In this document: positions 1 to 8,242 of the stretch, one piece after another | Layout: every line of letters starts with the position of its first letter | Numbering within the stretch: position 1 is the first letter of the stretch | DNA from: Mycolicibacterium psychrotolerans | GTDB taxonomy: Bacteria; Actinomycetota; Actinomycetes; Mycobacteriales; Mycobacteriaceae | DNA length: 64,000 nucleotides | Assembly (NCBI RefSeq): GCF_010729305.1 | Contig: NZ_AP022574.1 | Location: forward strand, 4,526,001-4,590,000 | Reading direction: 5' to 3' | Notes under the pieces: generated by a model | Told to the model about the DNA's origin: nothing | Seen by the model: only the letters and a program-made list of their open reading frames with translations | Databases searched by the model: none | Program-made: the position numbers and the translations under genes

Positions 1-114
1 CCGGCTCCCGGTCGAGAGATCGTCGATCACTGCCACGTCATGTCCGTCGCGCCGCAGCGCTTGCACCACGTGCGCCCCGATGTATCCGGCGCCCCCGGTC
101 ACCATGATCCTCAT
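1..114 (-). CDS. galE: UDP-glucose 4-epimerase-like SDR protein, N-terminal part only
   Basis: The first 38 codons of a gene that runs off the left edge of the window. The protein begins with the Rossmann NAD-binding motif TGGAGYIGAH at residues 6-15 and continues to DDLSTGSR, the pattern of the extended short-chain dehydrogenase GalE, which interconverts UDP-glucose and UDP-galactose. The ATG at 114 is the only sensible start. In a glycan locus it would supply nucleotide sugars. Other NDP-sugar epimerases and dehydratases share this N-terminus, so the exact substrate is not proved. Confidence 0.8.
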   Translation of the reverse strand, partial: MRIMVTGGAGYIGAHVVQALRRDGHDVAVIDDLSTGSR

Positions 115-168
115 TCAGGCCCCCTGCCCCCGCGCACCCAAAGCGCTCGTCAAAACTGCGAACTCGAC

Positions 169-849
169 TCACAGGTCGTCGACGCGCAGAATCCCGTCTT
201 GAATCCCCCGAGCTATCAAGGCCGCCTTGGTCGGCGCCGCCCGTCCCACCGAGCCGTACTTGGCACGCACTCGTTGCAGATGGGTCCGCACGGTCGACGG
301 CTCGATGCACAACGCATCGGCAACGCCCTCGATGCTGCCGTTCTTGAACCATGCGACCAGGACTTCGCGCTCTCGTTGGCTCAATCCCGGCCGCCCCACC
401 CGCTTGTGGTTGAGCAGTGCCGCGCCCATCCGAGGTGCGACGTGGGTGATCTCCTGGTGCGCAGAAGTGATCGCCTCGCCCAAGTGCTGGCAGATCTCGG
501 ACTTCGTCACGTAACTGACAGCGCCCATGTCCAAGCTCGTCAAAATGACCTCGTCACTTGACAATTCGGAGTACACCACGACGTGATGGCCACTCCCGCA
601 GATCTTCGCAAGCGCTTCGAAGTCCGGACCTCGCCTGTCGACGTCCAAGTCGAACAGGACCACGTCGACGGCGCGGGTCCTCTCCGGATGTTCTGCGATG
701 AACTGATCCGGCCCGACGTAGCAGCCGGCGATTCTGATCCCACCCCCCAGCTTTGCGACGAACGCCTCGATGCCGGCATGGGCGATCACGTTCGAATCGA
801 TGACCGCGACCGATGTCGCCGGCCGACGGGTGTCAGTTTTGTAGACCAT
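169..849 (-). CDS. LuxR/NarL-type response regulator with an atypical receiver domain
   Basis: 226 aa. Residues about 13-125 look like a receiver domain: a beta-1 acidic residue (VAVIDSN), a candidate phospho-acceptor Asp in VVLFDLDVD, and a conserved Lys in SYVTKSE. The usual pair of acidic residues near the N-terminus is reduced to one (D followed by S), so phosphorylation may be weak or absent. Residues about 155-220 are a LuxR helix-turn-helix (LSQREREVL through STVRTHLQRVRAKY). No histidine kinase gene is adjacent. It sits at the edge of the glycan locus, upstream of galE on the same strand and divergent from the 1.3 kb group, so it is a candidate local regulator; this is inference from position. 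Confidence 0.8.
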   Translation of the reverse strand: MVYKTDTRRPATSVAVIDSNVIAHAGIEAFVAKLGGGIRIAGCYVGPDQFIAEHPERTRAVDVVLFDLDVDRRGPDFEALAKICGSGHHVVVYSELSSDEVILTSLDMGAVSYVTKSEICQHLGEAITSAHQEITHVAPRMGAALLNHKRVGRPGLSQREREVLVAWFKNGSIEGVADALCIEPSTVRTHLQRVRAKYGSVGRAAPTKAALIARGIQDGILRVDDL

Positions 850-1298
850 CCTCAGTGTCCCCCAATAGGTGCAAGGCGCCTCCCACCCAAGTTCGCCATC
901 AAGATCTTTGGCAAACTCTATGACATTTTCTCCGGGGCGGCGATTCGTTTGACTTCATTGATCGGAACCTCACAGGTTGAACGACGCGAATATCGGTTTT
1001 ATAGCTGTTATGTATCCTTCCTGCCACCGCGGTCCGGGAAAGTCAAGTGTCTTTTGACCTCGAAAACATCGCGCGGTTGCGCATTTTTAGCAATGCATAG
1101 AAATTTGGCTACAGGACCCGGGTCGATACCCGCAGGACGCACGCTTCATCTTTTCGTCTAAGGGTTCGTCGCGCTTTGGTCGATTCGTGGGGATTCACTT
1201 GCACCCGCCGAGGACTTGCGCGAAGCATCAGCTGGTACTGAAGTATCCGATCGCTTGGGTGGAGCGATCGCTTGGGGGTATGACTTGGGGGGTACGAA
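850..1298. promoter_or_regulatory. Divergent intergenic region between the LuxR regulator and the plus-strand group
   Basis: About 450 bases with no convincing gene; open frames crossing it are shadows. Positions about 900-1110 are more AT-rich than the surroundings, as expected for a promoter-bearing region between divergent genes. It ends in a G-rich stretch that includes a 12-base direct repeat, entered separately. I cannot place -35 and -10 boxes with confidence. Confidence 0.4.
1248..1276. repeat. 12-base direct repeat upstream of the condensation-like gene
   Basis: CGATCGCTTGGG occurs at 1248-1259 and again at 1265-1276, a period of 17 bases, about 25 bases before the small ORF at 1299. 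Tandem half-sites at this position could bind a regulator, with the neighbouring LuxR-type protein as the obvious candidate. This is seen directly; the role is a guess. Confidence 0.45.
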
Positions 1299-1448
1299 AT
1301 GTCCGTCCGTAACAGCAGGACAAGTCGTCATCGCCGTCACGGCATGTCGTTGGCAGGATGTCGAACCGATTGGCATACCGGGGTCAAGGCAAGGTTGCGA
1401 TCTGCTGCAGGTAGCCAATCAAAGCTTCGGATCCGTCGGCAGCGATGA
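1299..1448 (+). CDS. Possible 49-residue basic peptide coupled to the next gene
   Basis: ATG at 1299, about 7 bases after a G-rich ribosome-binding-like sequence (CTTGGGGGG). The frame runs 49 codons and its TGA overlaps the ATG of the condensation-like gene in an ATGA junction at 1445-1448. The predicted peptide is very rich in Arg and Ser, begins MSVRNSRTSRHRRHG, and resembles nothing I recognise. The ribosome-binding site and overlap favour a real leader or small gene that couples translation to the next gene. The odd composition argues against a folded protein. Confidence 0.4.
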   Translation: MSVRNSRTSRHRRHGMSLAGCRTDWHTGVKARLRSAAGSQSKLRIRRQR

Positions 1449-2848
1449 CCACCGCCGATCCCCGCCCTGACGTCCTCCGTCGCGGGCCGTACCCGTCCAC
1501 CACACACGCCCGACCGGGTGTACTACCGATGTCGGTATCACAGAAGCAACTCTGGCACCTGACCCAGATCCAACCGGACTCTCGCGCTCACAACGAGTTC
1601 GTCATTATCGCCAAGGAAGGCGCACTCGATGTCGGGGCGCTGCGCAGGGCGTTCACCGAAGTGGTCGCACGGCACGAGGCGTGGCGCACCACCTTCAGGG
1701 ACGTGGAGGGTGAGCCGTACCAATTCGTGCACGAGCCGGTGGACGTCGAGATGCCGCTCACCGACCTGTCACATCTCGGACTCGGCCAAGCTCTCCGGCG
1801 CGCCGCCGATATCGCTACGGCGAACACCCTCCAGCCCTACGACCTTGCCCGCGGCCCGCTGATCCGCCCTCGGCTGGTCCGGTTGTCCGATGGCAGGCAC
1901 AGGCTCCAACTGAGTCTCCATCAACTCGTCTTCGATCCCACGACACTGCACCGCATCGTCTTCCCGGAGTTGGTTGCGCTCTACCGCAGCTTCACAGAGG
2001 GTGTTTCGTCGTCACTGCCCTGTCCACTGGCCCAGTACGCCGCCTACACGACGTGGGAACTCGACTGGGTCAACCGACCGGATGCCGCCGCCCGCATCGA
2101 ACGCTGGCGCAGCCGGCTCCACGGCGTCACGCCGCTACAGATGCCGCTGGACCATCCGCGACCCGCTCGCCAACGTGTCACCGGCGGCACGATCCCGCTG
2201 ACGGTCGACCGCACCACCGTCGAGAGACTGCGCAGATCAGCGTGCAGCGCGGGCGGCACACTGTTCGACGGGTTCGCAACCGCGTACGCGTGGTGGCTGC
2301 ATCTGCAAACCGGCTCAGAAGACATCGTGTTCGGAAGTGCATACGACCTGCGTCAGCTCGGCGATCTGTCGGCGGTGGCCGGCTATTGCGTTGCTCCGCT
2401 GGTCCTGCGATGCGCTGTCTACGCCGACGATTCCTTCTGCTCGCTCGTGGACCGGATCCGCAACACCGTCATCGACGCCGCCCGCGACGCCGTGCCGTTT
2501 GCGTCCCTCATCGCCGGGCTCGACATTCCGCGAGATCCCCGCAATCATCCGCTTTTCCAGGCCGCGCTATCTTTTCAGCCAAGGCGCGCAACGACCGCCG
2601 AGGGCTGGTCACTCGACGCGATGGAGTGCGCGGTCCACGACGCACTTGGCTCGTCGACATTCGACATCAGCGTCGAGTTAGACGAACGGTACGAAGGGCA
2701 TGTCGTCGGACGACTGGTCTTCAACGCCGACCTGTTCGACCGCGCCACCGCACGGGAGATGGCGTCGAACTGGTATGAGGCGATCAGCGCGGTCGCCCGC
2801 GTACCCGATCTGCCGTTGACCGTCCACGGTCTGGGCAGATGCCGGTGA
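1445..2848 (+). CDS. Stand-alone condensation-domain / PapA-like protein with altered active site
   Basis: 467 aa, the size of a single NRPS condensation domain or a mycobacterial PapA acyltransferase. Opening features (VSQKQLWHLTQ at 31-41, RHEAWRTTF at 76-84) and the later PFASLIAGLDIPRDPRNHPLFQ block fit the family. The signature HHxxxDG reads HQLVFDP at residues 159-165: the second His, the general base of this fold, is Gln, and the final Gly is Pro. Canonical acyl transfer is therefore doubtful. It has no adenylation or carrier partner here. It could acylate a glycan by other means, serve only in binding, or be decaying, which the nearby thioesterase remnant suggests. The start at 1445 is supported by the ATGA overlap. 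Confidence 0.75.
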   Translation: MTTADPRPDVLRRGPYPSTTHARPGVLPMSVSQKQLWHLTQIQPDSRAHNEFVIIAKEGALDVGALRRAFTEVVARHEAWRTTFRDVEGEPYQFVHEPVDVEMPLTDLSHLGLGQALRRAADIATANTLQPYDLARGPLIRPRLVRLSDGRHRLQLSLHQLVFDPTTLHRIVFPELVALYRSFTEGVSSSLPCPLAQYAAYTTWELDWVNRPDAAARIERWRSRLHGVTPLQMPLDHPRPARQRVTGGTIPLTVDRTTVERLRRSACSAGGTLFDGFATAYAWWLHLQTGSEDIVFGSAYDLRQLGDLSAVAGYCVAPLVLRCAVYADDSFCSLVDRIRNTVIDAARDAVPFASLIAGLDIPRDPRNHPLFQAALSFQPRRATTAEGWSLDAMECAVHDALGSSTFDISVELDERYEGHVVGRLVFNADLFDRATAREMASNWYEAISAVARVPDLPLTVHGLGRCR

Positions 2849-2859
2849 TCATGGCTGTG

Positions 2860-3683
2860 GGTCTGGTCGCCGGGGGTGGCGGTGTTGTGGTACCTGGTCC
2901 GGCGACCCCTGCGATGCTCATCACCTTGGTCGTCGTCGAATTCGCCAATGCAAGAGCTTGCCGCTCATGGGTCTGGCCCTGCTGATGCCAGAAATCGGAA
3001 ACCGGCTAATCGCGCTCGCTAGCTACGCGGCAGGTCCGAACTACTCGGATAATCCGTCCGTGCTGGGCCAGATGGCTGCACAGCAAAGTGCATGGGCGAT
3101 GTTCCGGGACGAGCCGATGTTCGGGATCGGAACCCACATGTTCCCTTCGGAGTTGCCGCGTTACGCCGGCAAAGTGGCTACGGCGATACTGCACCCGCCG
3201 GATGCTTCTGACAATCGGAACGCGGATCTGGCGGCTCAGAGCGAAGTGGTCGGGCTCGTCGGCTGGGCCGTCTTCGTCGGTGGATTCATCGCGCTGATCG
3301 TGCAGCACTTGGCCAGATTCCATAGCCGCTCAGGGGGATCCGAGCGATCGCTGTTCGCTGCGGTACTCGCCGCACTCGTTGAGATAGAACACGATCTCGC
3401 GATTTCGAGTGCCAACTCCTGGTACACCGTCGCGCCGATCGGATCGGTGCGCGTCAATTCGAGTACCGCGCGCTCCCATACGTGCATCGCAGTGGCAGCG
3501 CTCATCGGATGTCTGAATGCCTTGGCCTGTGCAGTGGCGGCACGCAGATTGCCTGTACGGGCACGCCGTTCGCGACCACGTGGCGAAGGACCGCGCCCAG
3601 GCATGCCGGCGACAACTGAACAAATCGAGATGGGGCTGGTGTCGAACTCGGCGTCCCCCATCCTACTAGGAAGAGACGGGTGA
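2860..3683 (+). pseudogene. Shrunken, frameshifted copy of the Wzy-Wzz polymerase gene
   Basis: Close relative of the minus-strand polymerase at 15569-17575, in the opposite orientation. The segment LWYLVRRP is followed, after a frameshift near 2908, by MLITLVVVEF, matching residues 49-68 of the polymerase. The text then jumps to about residue 299 (LPLMGLALLMPEIGNRL) and stays collinear to about residue 442, including GQMAAQQSAWAMFRDEP and LVGWAVFVGGFI. It jumps again to about residue 588 (ALVEIEHDL) and ends in the Wzz-like C-terminus (IGSVRVNSST). So most membrane helices and part of the Wzz domain are gone. The PHN motif of the intact copy reads SDN. It cannot be a working polymerase; the short ORF from 2958 (TTG) could still be translated. 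Confidence 0.85.
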
Positions 3684-3687
3684 GGTA

Positions 3688-5403
3688 ATGACCCACACGA
3701 GCGAGCTGACGCCCATAGAGCAGAAGATCCAATCAACATCCACGAATCGGCAAGCGCGCTGGATCATTCCGGTCCTTGGCGTGCTGGCCGTTCTCGATCT
3801 CTGCACCCTCGCGCGAAACCACACCGAGGCCGAGGACTCCTATCAGTACATCATCAACGTCACCACGGGGACCAACCTGTTTCTCCCCAATCACCTTCTG
3901 TACTCGCCGATCAACTGGCTGTTCTATCGGCTGTGGACAGCGCTCGGTTATTCAGGCGACGCAGCCCTGCCCATGGAAACTCTGTCGGTTGTCGCCAGCC
4001 TCGCGTCGCTGTACCTGGTGTTCCGCATCGCTTGCCGCGTGGGTGTGGTGCCGATCATGGCACTCGCCGCGGTGGGTTGGACGGCCTTCGGTTTCGGGTT
4101 CTGGGTATACAGCCTGGAGGCGGAAACCTACCTCGCGCCCGTTCCGTTCATGCTCTGGTCCATTCTCGTGCTGATTGATGTACGGCCCACCCACTGGCGG
4201 CACCTCACTGCGAACAACCTGACACGTCTCGTGTTACTCGGAATGCTCAGTGGTTTCGCGGCGCTGCTGCATCAGCAGTATCTCTTCATACTGCCGATCG
4301 TTGCTGTCAGCCTCGTCCTGATCTGGCGAGCGATGCCCGGTCGCACGCTCGTGTCGCTCCTGACCACCGTAGGTATCTATCTCGGGGTGGCACTGATTCT
4401 GATCGGCTCCGTTTATCTTCTCGTCGCTGCGACGGTCGAGGGTCACACCAGCCTCGTCGAAGCGATCAGTTGGGCCCGTGGCCATGCGAGCTATGGCATG
4501 TGGGCGCCACTCACCGCCATGTCCCCGGTCCTGATGTTAGTCGGGGCGTGCCGGGTCCTGTTCGGCAAGAACTTCCTCGGCTCGCCACTGGCCAGCGAGC
4601 CGATGGCCAAGATCTTTCCCGACAGATCGATGTTGATAGAGCGCTACCTGGCCGAGCACTCCATCGGCACCGTCAGCTTCTGGCTGATCGTCGTCGCAAC
4701 TCTGGTGGGGGTCGCAGCGATCGGTTGGCTTCTGTTCCGGCTGATACGCAACATCCGTGCCGGCGACGCGGCTGAAAGGTTGTCTCCGCGACGGATCTTT
4801 CACCGGTTTGCGTTGACATACCTGGTGATCTATCTGCCGGTAATTCTTGTGTGGGAGCCGTATACCCCGAAATTCTGGATCACGCTGGTTCCCGTACTCG
4901 CGGTCCTCGCCGCCTGCAGACTTCCCTCCGAGAAGGGAGTCATCACTGCGAGTATCGTGCTCGTCGCCGCGCTGTTCACGGCGAATTTTCTTGGAGCTGT
5001 ATGGCCTTACTCGCGTGCGGACTCAGACTACTGGACCTACCAGAACGCGGGTTTCGTTACACTTGCCGGTAAGGACGATCTGATCGTCACAGAATGCGCC
5101 TATGCATGTCTAGGCAATCTCGAGCTGGCCACCGGTGCCACGGTGATCGAGAGCGCCTCAGACGATACCGACGTTCTTGCCGCTGGTCTGGCGTCCGCGA
5201 ACACCCGGGTTCTCGTGACTTCGTGGGCATTCGACCCGCCCGCAGATGTGGCCGAGGTGGAAGGTGACCAGGTCGTCCAAGCCAACTCAGAAGGCCGATC
5301 TGGTGGCGGAGCGGTTCGGGCGACGCTGGAGGGCCTGCGCAGTCGACTGGTCGAGGTCGGCCGCTCGGGCTCGCAGGTGATCTGGCAGGTCGGGCACCGC
5401 TGA
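3688..5403 (+). CDS. Polytopic GT-C-like membrane protein, putative lipid-linked-sugar glycosyltransferase
   Basis: 571 aa. After a polar N-terminus there is a first helix (IIPVLGVLAVLDL), a short extracytoplasmic loop with acidic residues (NHTEAEDSYQY), then about ten more hydrophobic segments and a soluble C-terminal portion from about residue 455. Acidic residues in the first loop and this layout are typical of GT-C enzymes, which take sugars from polyprenyl-phosphate donors on the outer face of the membrane. No catalytic motif fixes the sugar. It starts just after the polymerase remnant. The protein at 13035-14564 has the same general architecture. An unassigned membrane protein is the alternative. 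Confidence 0.65.
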   Translation: MTHTSELTPIEQKIQSTSTNRQARWIIPVLGVLAVLDLCTLARNHTEAEDSYQYIINVTTGTNLFLPNHLLYSPINWLFYRLWTALGYSGDAALPMETLSVVASLASLYLVFRIACRVGVVPIMALAAVGWTAFGFGFWVYSLEAETYLAPVPFMLWSILVLIDVRPTHWRHLTANNLTRLVLLGMLSGFAALLHQQYLFILPIVAVSLVLIWRAMPGRTLVSLLTTVGIYLGVALILIGSVYLLVAATVEGHTSLVEAISWARGHASYGMWAPLTAMSPVLMLVGACRVLFGKNFLGSPLASEPMAKIFPDRSMLIERYLAEHSIGTVSFWLIVVATLVGVAAIGWLLFRLIRNIRAGDAAERLSPRRIFHRFALTYLVIYLPVILVWEPYTPKFWITLVPVLAVLAACRLPSEKGVITASIVLVAALFTANFLGAVWPYSRADSDYWTYQNAGFVTLAGKDDLIVTECAYACLGNLELATGATVIESASDDTDVLAAGLASANTRVLVTSWAFDPPADVAEVEGDQVVQANSEGRSGGGAVRATLEGLRSRLVEVGRSGSQVIWQVGHR

Positions 5404-5439
5404 TGCCGACGGCGCAAGTTCCTACTCGAAGGAGTCGAT

Positions 5440-6189
5440 GTGCGGAGTGATCGTCGAGCGCGCGGTGCGATCCCGGGCGGCGCGACAGCGCATACGTCGG
5501 ATGGTCGTGGCGATCGGCCTGATGGGAATCCGCACGTCGAAGACCACCGAATGGGACCGGGCGCCTCAGCACTTCATTTTCGCCGATGTTCGGTCGGCCA
5601 TGAGCCTGAGACACTTCACCGCACAATGGGCACCGCCCAACCCATTCACGCGTTGTTCTCGGAACGGCCGGCCGGCGGAATGTTCGACCAGACGCTGACT
5701 ATCGAAATGCTTGCTGCTCGAACCCTTTCACCGATACAAGACCAACAGCCGCAGGGGCCGATCTCGATCGTCGCCTACACGTTCGGAGTGATCCTGGCAT
5801 ACGAGGCCGCGCAGTCAAGCCGTGCGGGCCGGCAAGCGGGTCGACTGGCTGTGTGTGTCCTGGAGACGCAAGCACCTCCGATGGCGCATTGGAAGCGCGC
5901 GAAATACAGTCCTTTCTTCCTGGCGCGTCTGCAACGGCTCCGTATCTCGAGTATCCGCGAACAGTGCTCCAAGTGCCTCGAGGTCTCTCTGAGAGTGCTT
6001 CGCCATGGTCGCGGGGGACTCTGGCCGGCCGTCACCGACACGTTTGTCGACGACCTTCAATCGCCATCCCCGGGCCGGGTCGAGTATCACGACGGGCCCG
6101 TCCGTGTTCGCCGTCTCACCGAGGGCGACCACCGGAACCAACTGGAGCGGCCCCAGGTCAACGAGCTTGCTCGCATCATGTTGGAGTGA
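5440..6189 (+). pseudogene. Degenerate type II thioesterase (NRPS/PKS TE-like) remnant
   Basis: From about residue 70 the translation follows the thioesterase pattern: TIEMLAARTLSPIQDQQPQGPISIVAYTFGVILAYEAA, then VCVLETQAPP, and near the end LTEGDHRNQLERPQVNELA with the family's catalytic His (H231). The nucleophile motif GxSxG is replaced by AYTFG, with Thr at position 114 where Ser belongs. The first 65 residues are Arg/Gly/His-rich and not thioesterase-like, as after a frameshift; another frame (5438-5698) overlaps there. Together with the damaged condensation-like gene this suggests a former acyl or peptide modification unit. A divergent but live hydrolase cannot be excluded. Confidence 0.55.
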
Positions 6190-6278
6190 CGCTGCGCGGC
6201 GCAGGTGTGAGCGCAGCGGTTTCCCTATCGGACCCGAACTAGGAGGGCAGCACCATTTCAAACAGTATCCGGCGGCGG

Positions 6279-7184
6279 TTGCGCGATCTCGCAGCAGACA
6301 CCAAAGCAGCGACGAAGACGCGCGCTGGGCGCGTCATAAGGTCCGTTGATCAGATGCCTCCCGCGGGCACCGACCTGCGACTGCAGCAGCTGCAACTGCT
6401 CATGCAGTACCGATCGATGCGCGACAAGCCCGCCACGTTACCCGGCGTCGAGGACGTCCGGTTCGACGTGTTCAGCCCCGACGGCGAGGACGGTGTGCTG
6501 CTGTACATCTTCGGCCTGATCGGATTCAAGTCGCGCCGCTGCGTCGACGTCGGCGGAGCAGGCATCACCGCCAGCAACACCGCGAATCTGATCGTCCACC
6601 ATGACTTCCGTGCGTTGGTGCTCGACGGAAACGAGCACGGGATCGCGCGGACGATGAAGGCCTACCGGCGCTACCGTCCGACTCATCCACCGAAGTGTGT
6701 GAATGCCTGGATCAGCCGGGAGAACATCAACGCTGTCCTTGCCGAGCACTCGGTGACCGGTGAGATCGACATGCTGTCGATCGATCTCGACGGGGTCGAC
6801 TGGTGGATCCTCGACGCGCTCAACGTCATCGAGCCACGCGTGATCGTGGTCGAGTATCAGGACATCCTCGGACCCGACCGCGCGTGGACAGTGCCCTACC
6901 GGCCCGACTTCAGCGTTGACGACCATCCCGTCAATGATGGCGACGGGTACAACTACTGTGGCGCCGGATTGAGCGCTTTCGTCAAGCTCCTCCGTTCGCG
7001 CGGATACCGGCTCGTCGGATGTAATCGCACCGGCTACAACGCTTTCTTCGTCAGAAGCGGTGAAGGCGACGACCTGCTGCCCGAAGTTGCGACGGAGTCG
7101 TGTTTCACCTCCGACTGGAATCGGTACGGCATGGCACACCGTTTCCCCCTCGTCGCCGATAAGGAATGGACGACGGTGCCTTGA
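6279..7184 (+). CDS. FkbM-like SAM-dependent methyltransferase-fold protein
   Basis: 301 aa. It has a class I methyltransferase-like core: CVDVGGAGITASNTANLI as the nucleotide-binding loop, ALVLDGNE at the end of the next strand, and IDMLSIDLDGVDWWIL further on. This matches proteins in sugar and antigen loci usually annotated as FkbM-type or hypothetical. It would methylate a sugar hydroxyl or carry out a related reaction in the cytoplasm; the acceptor is unknown. The deacetylase gene follows within 2 bases of its stop, implying joint translation. The ATG at 6279 gives the full domain, and a later Met (MPPAG) is possible. Confidence 0.6.
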   Translation: MRDLAADTKAATKTRAGRVIRSVDQMPPAGTDLRLQQLQLLMQYRSMRDKPATLPGVEDVRFDVFSPDGEDGVLLYIFGLIGFKSRRCVDVGGAGITASNTANLIVHHDFRALVLDGNEHGIARTMKAYRRYRPTHPPKCVNAWISRENINAVLAEHSVTGEIDMLSIDLDGVDWWILDALNVIEPRVIVVEYQDILGPDRAWTVPYRPDFSVDDHPVNDGDGYNYCGAGLSAFVKLLRSRGYRLVGCNRTGYNAFFVRSGEGDDLLPEVATESCFTSDWNRYGMAHRFPLVADKEWTTVP

Positions 7185-7186
7185 CA

Positions 7187-8242
7187 ATGAAGCGATGGGT
7201 GAAGGAATCGGCGGCATGGGCTGCTTGCCTGTCGGGTCTGACCGTGTTCTACCGATGGCGAAACCGCAATCGACTTGCCATTCTGATGTATCACGGGGTC
7301 GAGCAGCACCCGCTGCGGCCCGATTGCTGGCACGTGCTCGATGTCGAGGTATTCCGCCGACAACTCGACTACGTCCGTCGCCACTTTCGAATCCTCCCAC
7401 TCGAGGAGGCGCTCGCGCGCCTGGAGTCAGGAACGTTGCCCCAGCGCGCTGCTGCACTGACTTTCGACGACGGGACGCGCAACCTCGCCACCTGTGCGGC
7501 CCCGGTGCTTCGTGAATTCGACTTGCCCGCAGCGGTGTTCCTGACGACCGGCCCGATGGGCACCGACGAGGCTCTTTGGCCCGACCGTCTCTGGCTTGCG
7601 TTCGCACGGACCGAATGCATCGATATCGACTTGACCTCGATCGATCTCGGGATGCGCTCACTTTCAACGGTGGCCGACCGAGGTGCAACCTACGCCGCCG
7701 TGCTCGAGCGCTGCAAAGAACTGCCAGACCAGGAGCGCCTCGCGCAGGTCGAGTCGTTGGTGACCGCACTCGGCCCCGATACCGTCGACGATCCCGGCCC
7801 GTTCCGCATGCTCTCGTGGCAGGAGGCTCGTGAGATGGGCGGAGACGGTCTCGTGACGCTCTATCCGCATACCGTCACGCATCCCATCCTCTCTTGCTGC
7901 AGCGACGACAAGATCGAGCGGGAGGTCGCTGATTCGTGCGCCGCAGTCCAGCGTGAAACCGGCACCGCTCCAGGGGTTTTTGCCTACCCCAACGGACGCA
8001 GCCGCGACTTCGACGAGCGCGCGCGGGCGGCACTGCGTCGTTGTGGACTACGGTGGGCCCTCGTGACGGAGAACGGTTACGCTGATGCCTCCTCAGATCC
8101 CCTTGCCTTGCCTCGCATCCCGATCGGAAGCGGATCTTCCTTCGCCCGGTTCCGCATCCTCGTGTCGGGAGCCACCGAGGCGCGTGAACGGTCAGGATCC
8201 GGCCGGTCTATGCGGAACCCGATGCCGAAGACGCTCTCCTAG
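7187..8242 (+). CDS. Polysaccharide deacetylase (NodB family, CE4)
   Basis: About 351 aa from the ATG 2 bases after the upstream stop; an in-frame ATG at 7166 would add 7 residues. A hydrophobic N-terminal stretch (WAACLSGLTVFYRW) may anchor it to the membrane. LAILMYHGVE opens the NodB domain. The metal-site motifs are TFDDG (residues 92-96) and HTVTH (228-232), giving the Asp-His-His triad. FAYPNGR and the C-terminal LPRIPI complete the fold. It would remove N-acetyl groups from an amino sugar in the glycan made by this locus. The gene converges on the tandem GT gene, and both stop codons lie in one CTAG at 8239-8242. Confidence 0.85.
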   Translation: MKRWVKESAAWAACLSGLTVFYRWRNRNRLAILMYHGVEQHPLRPDCWHVLDVEVFRRQLDYVRRHFRILPLEEALARLESGTLPQRAAALTFDDGTRNLATCAAPVLREFDLPAAVFLTTGPMGTDEALWPDRLWLAFARTECIDIDLTSIDLGMRSLSTVADRGATYAAVLERCKELPDQERLAQVESLVTALGPDTVDDPGPFRMLSWQEAREMGGDGLVTLYPHTVTHPILSCCSDDKIEREVADSCAAVQRETGTAPGVFAYPNGRSRDFDERARAALRRCGLRWALVTENGYADASSDPLALPRIPIGSGSSFARFRILVSGATEARERSGSGRSMRNPMPKTLS

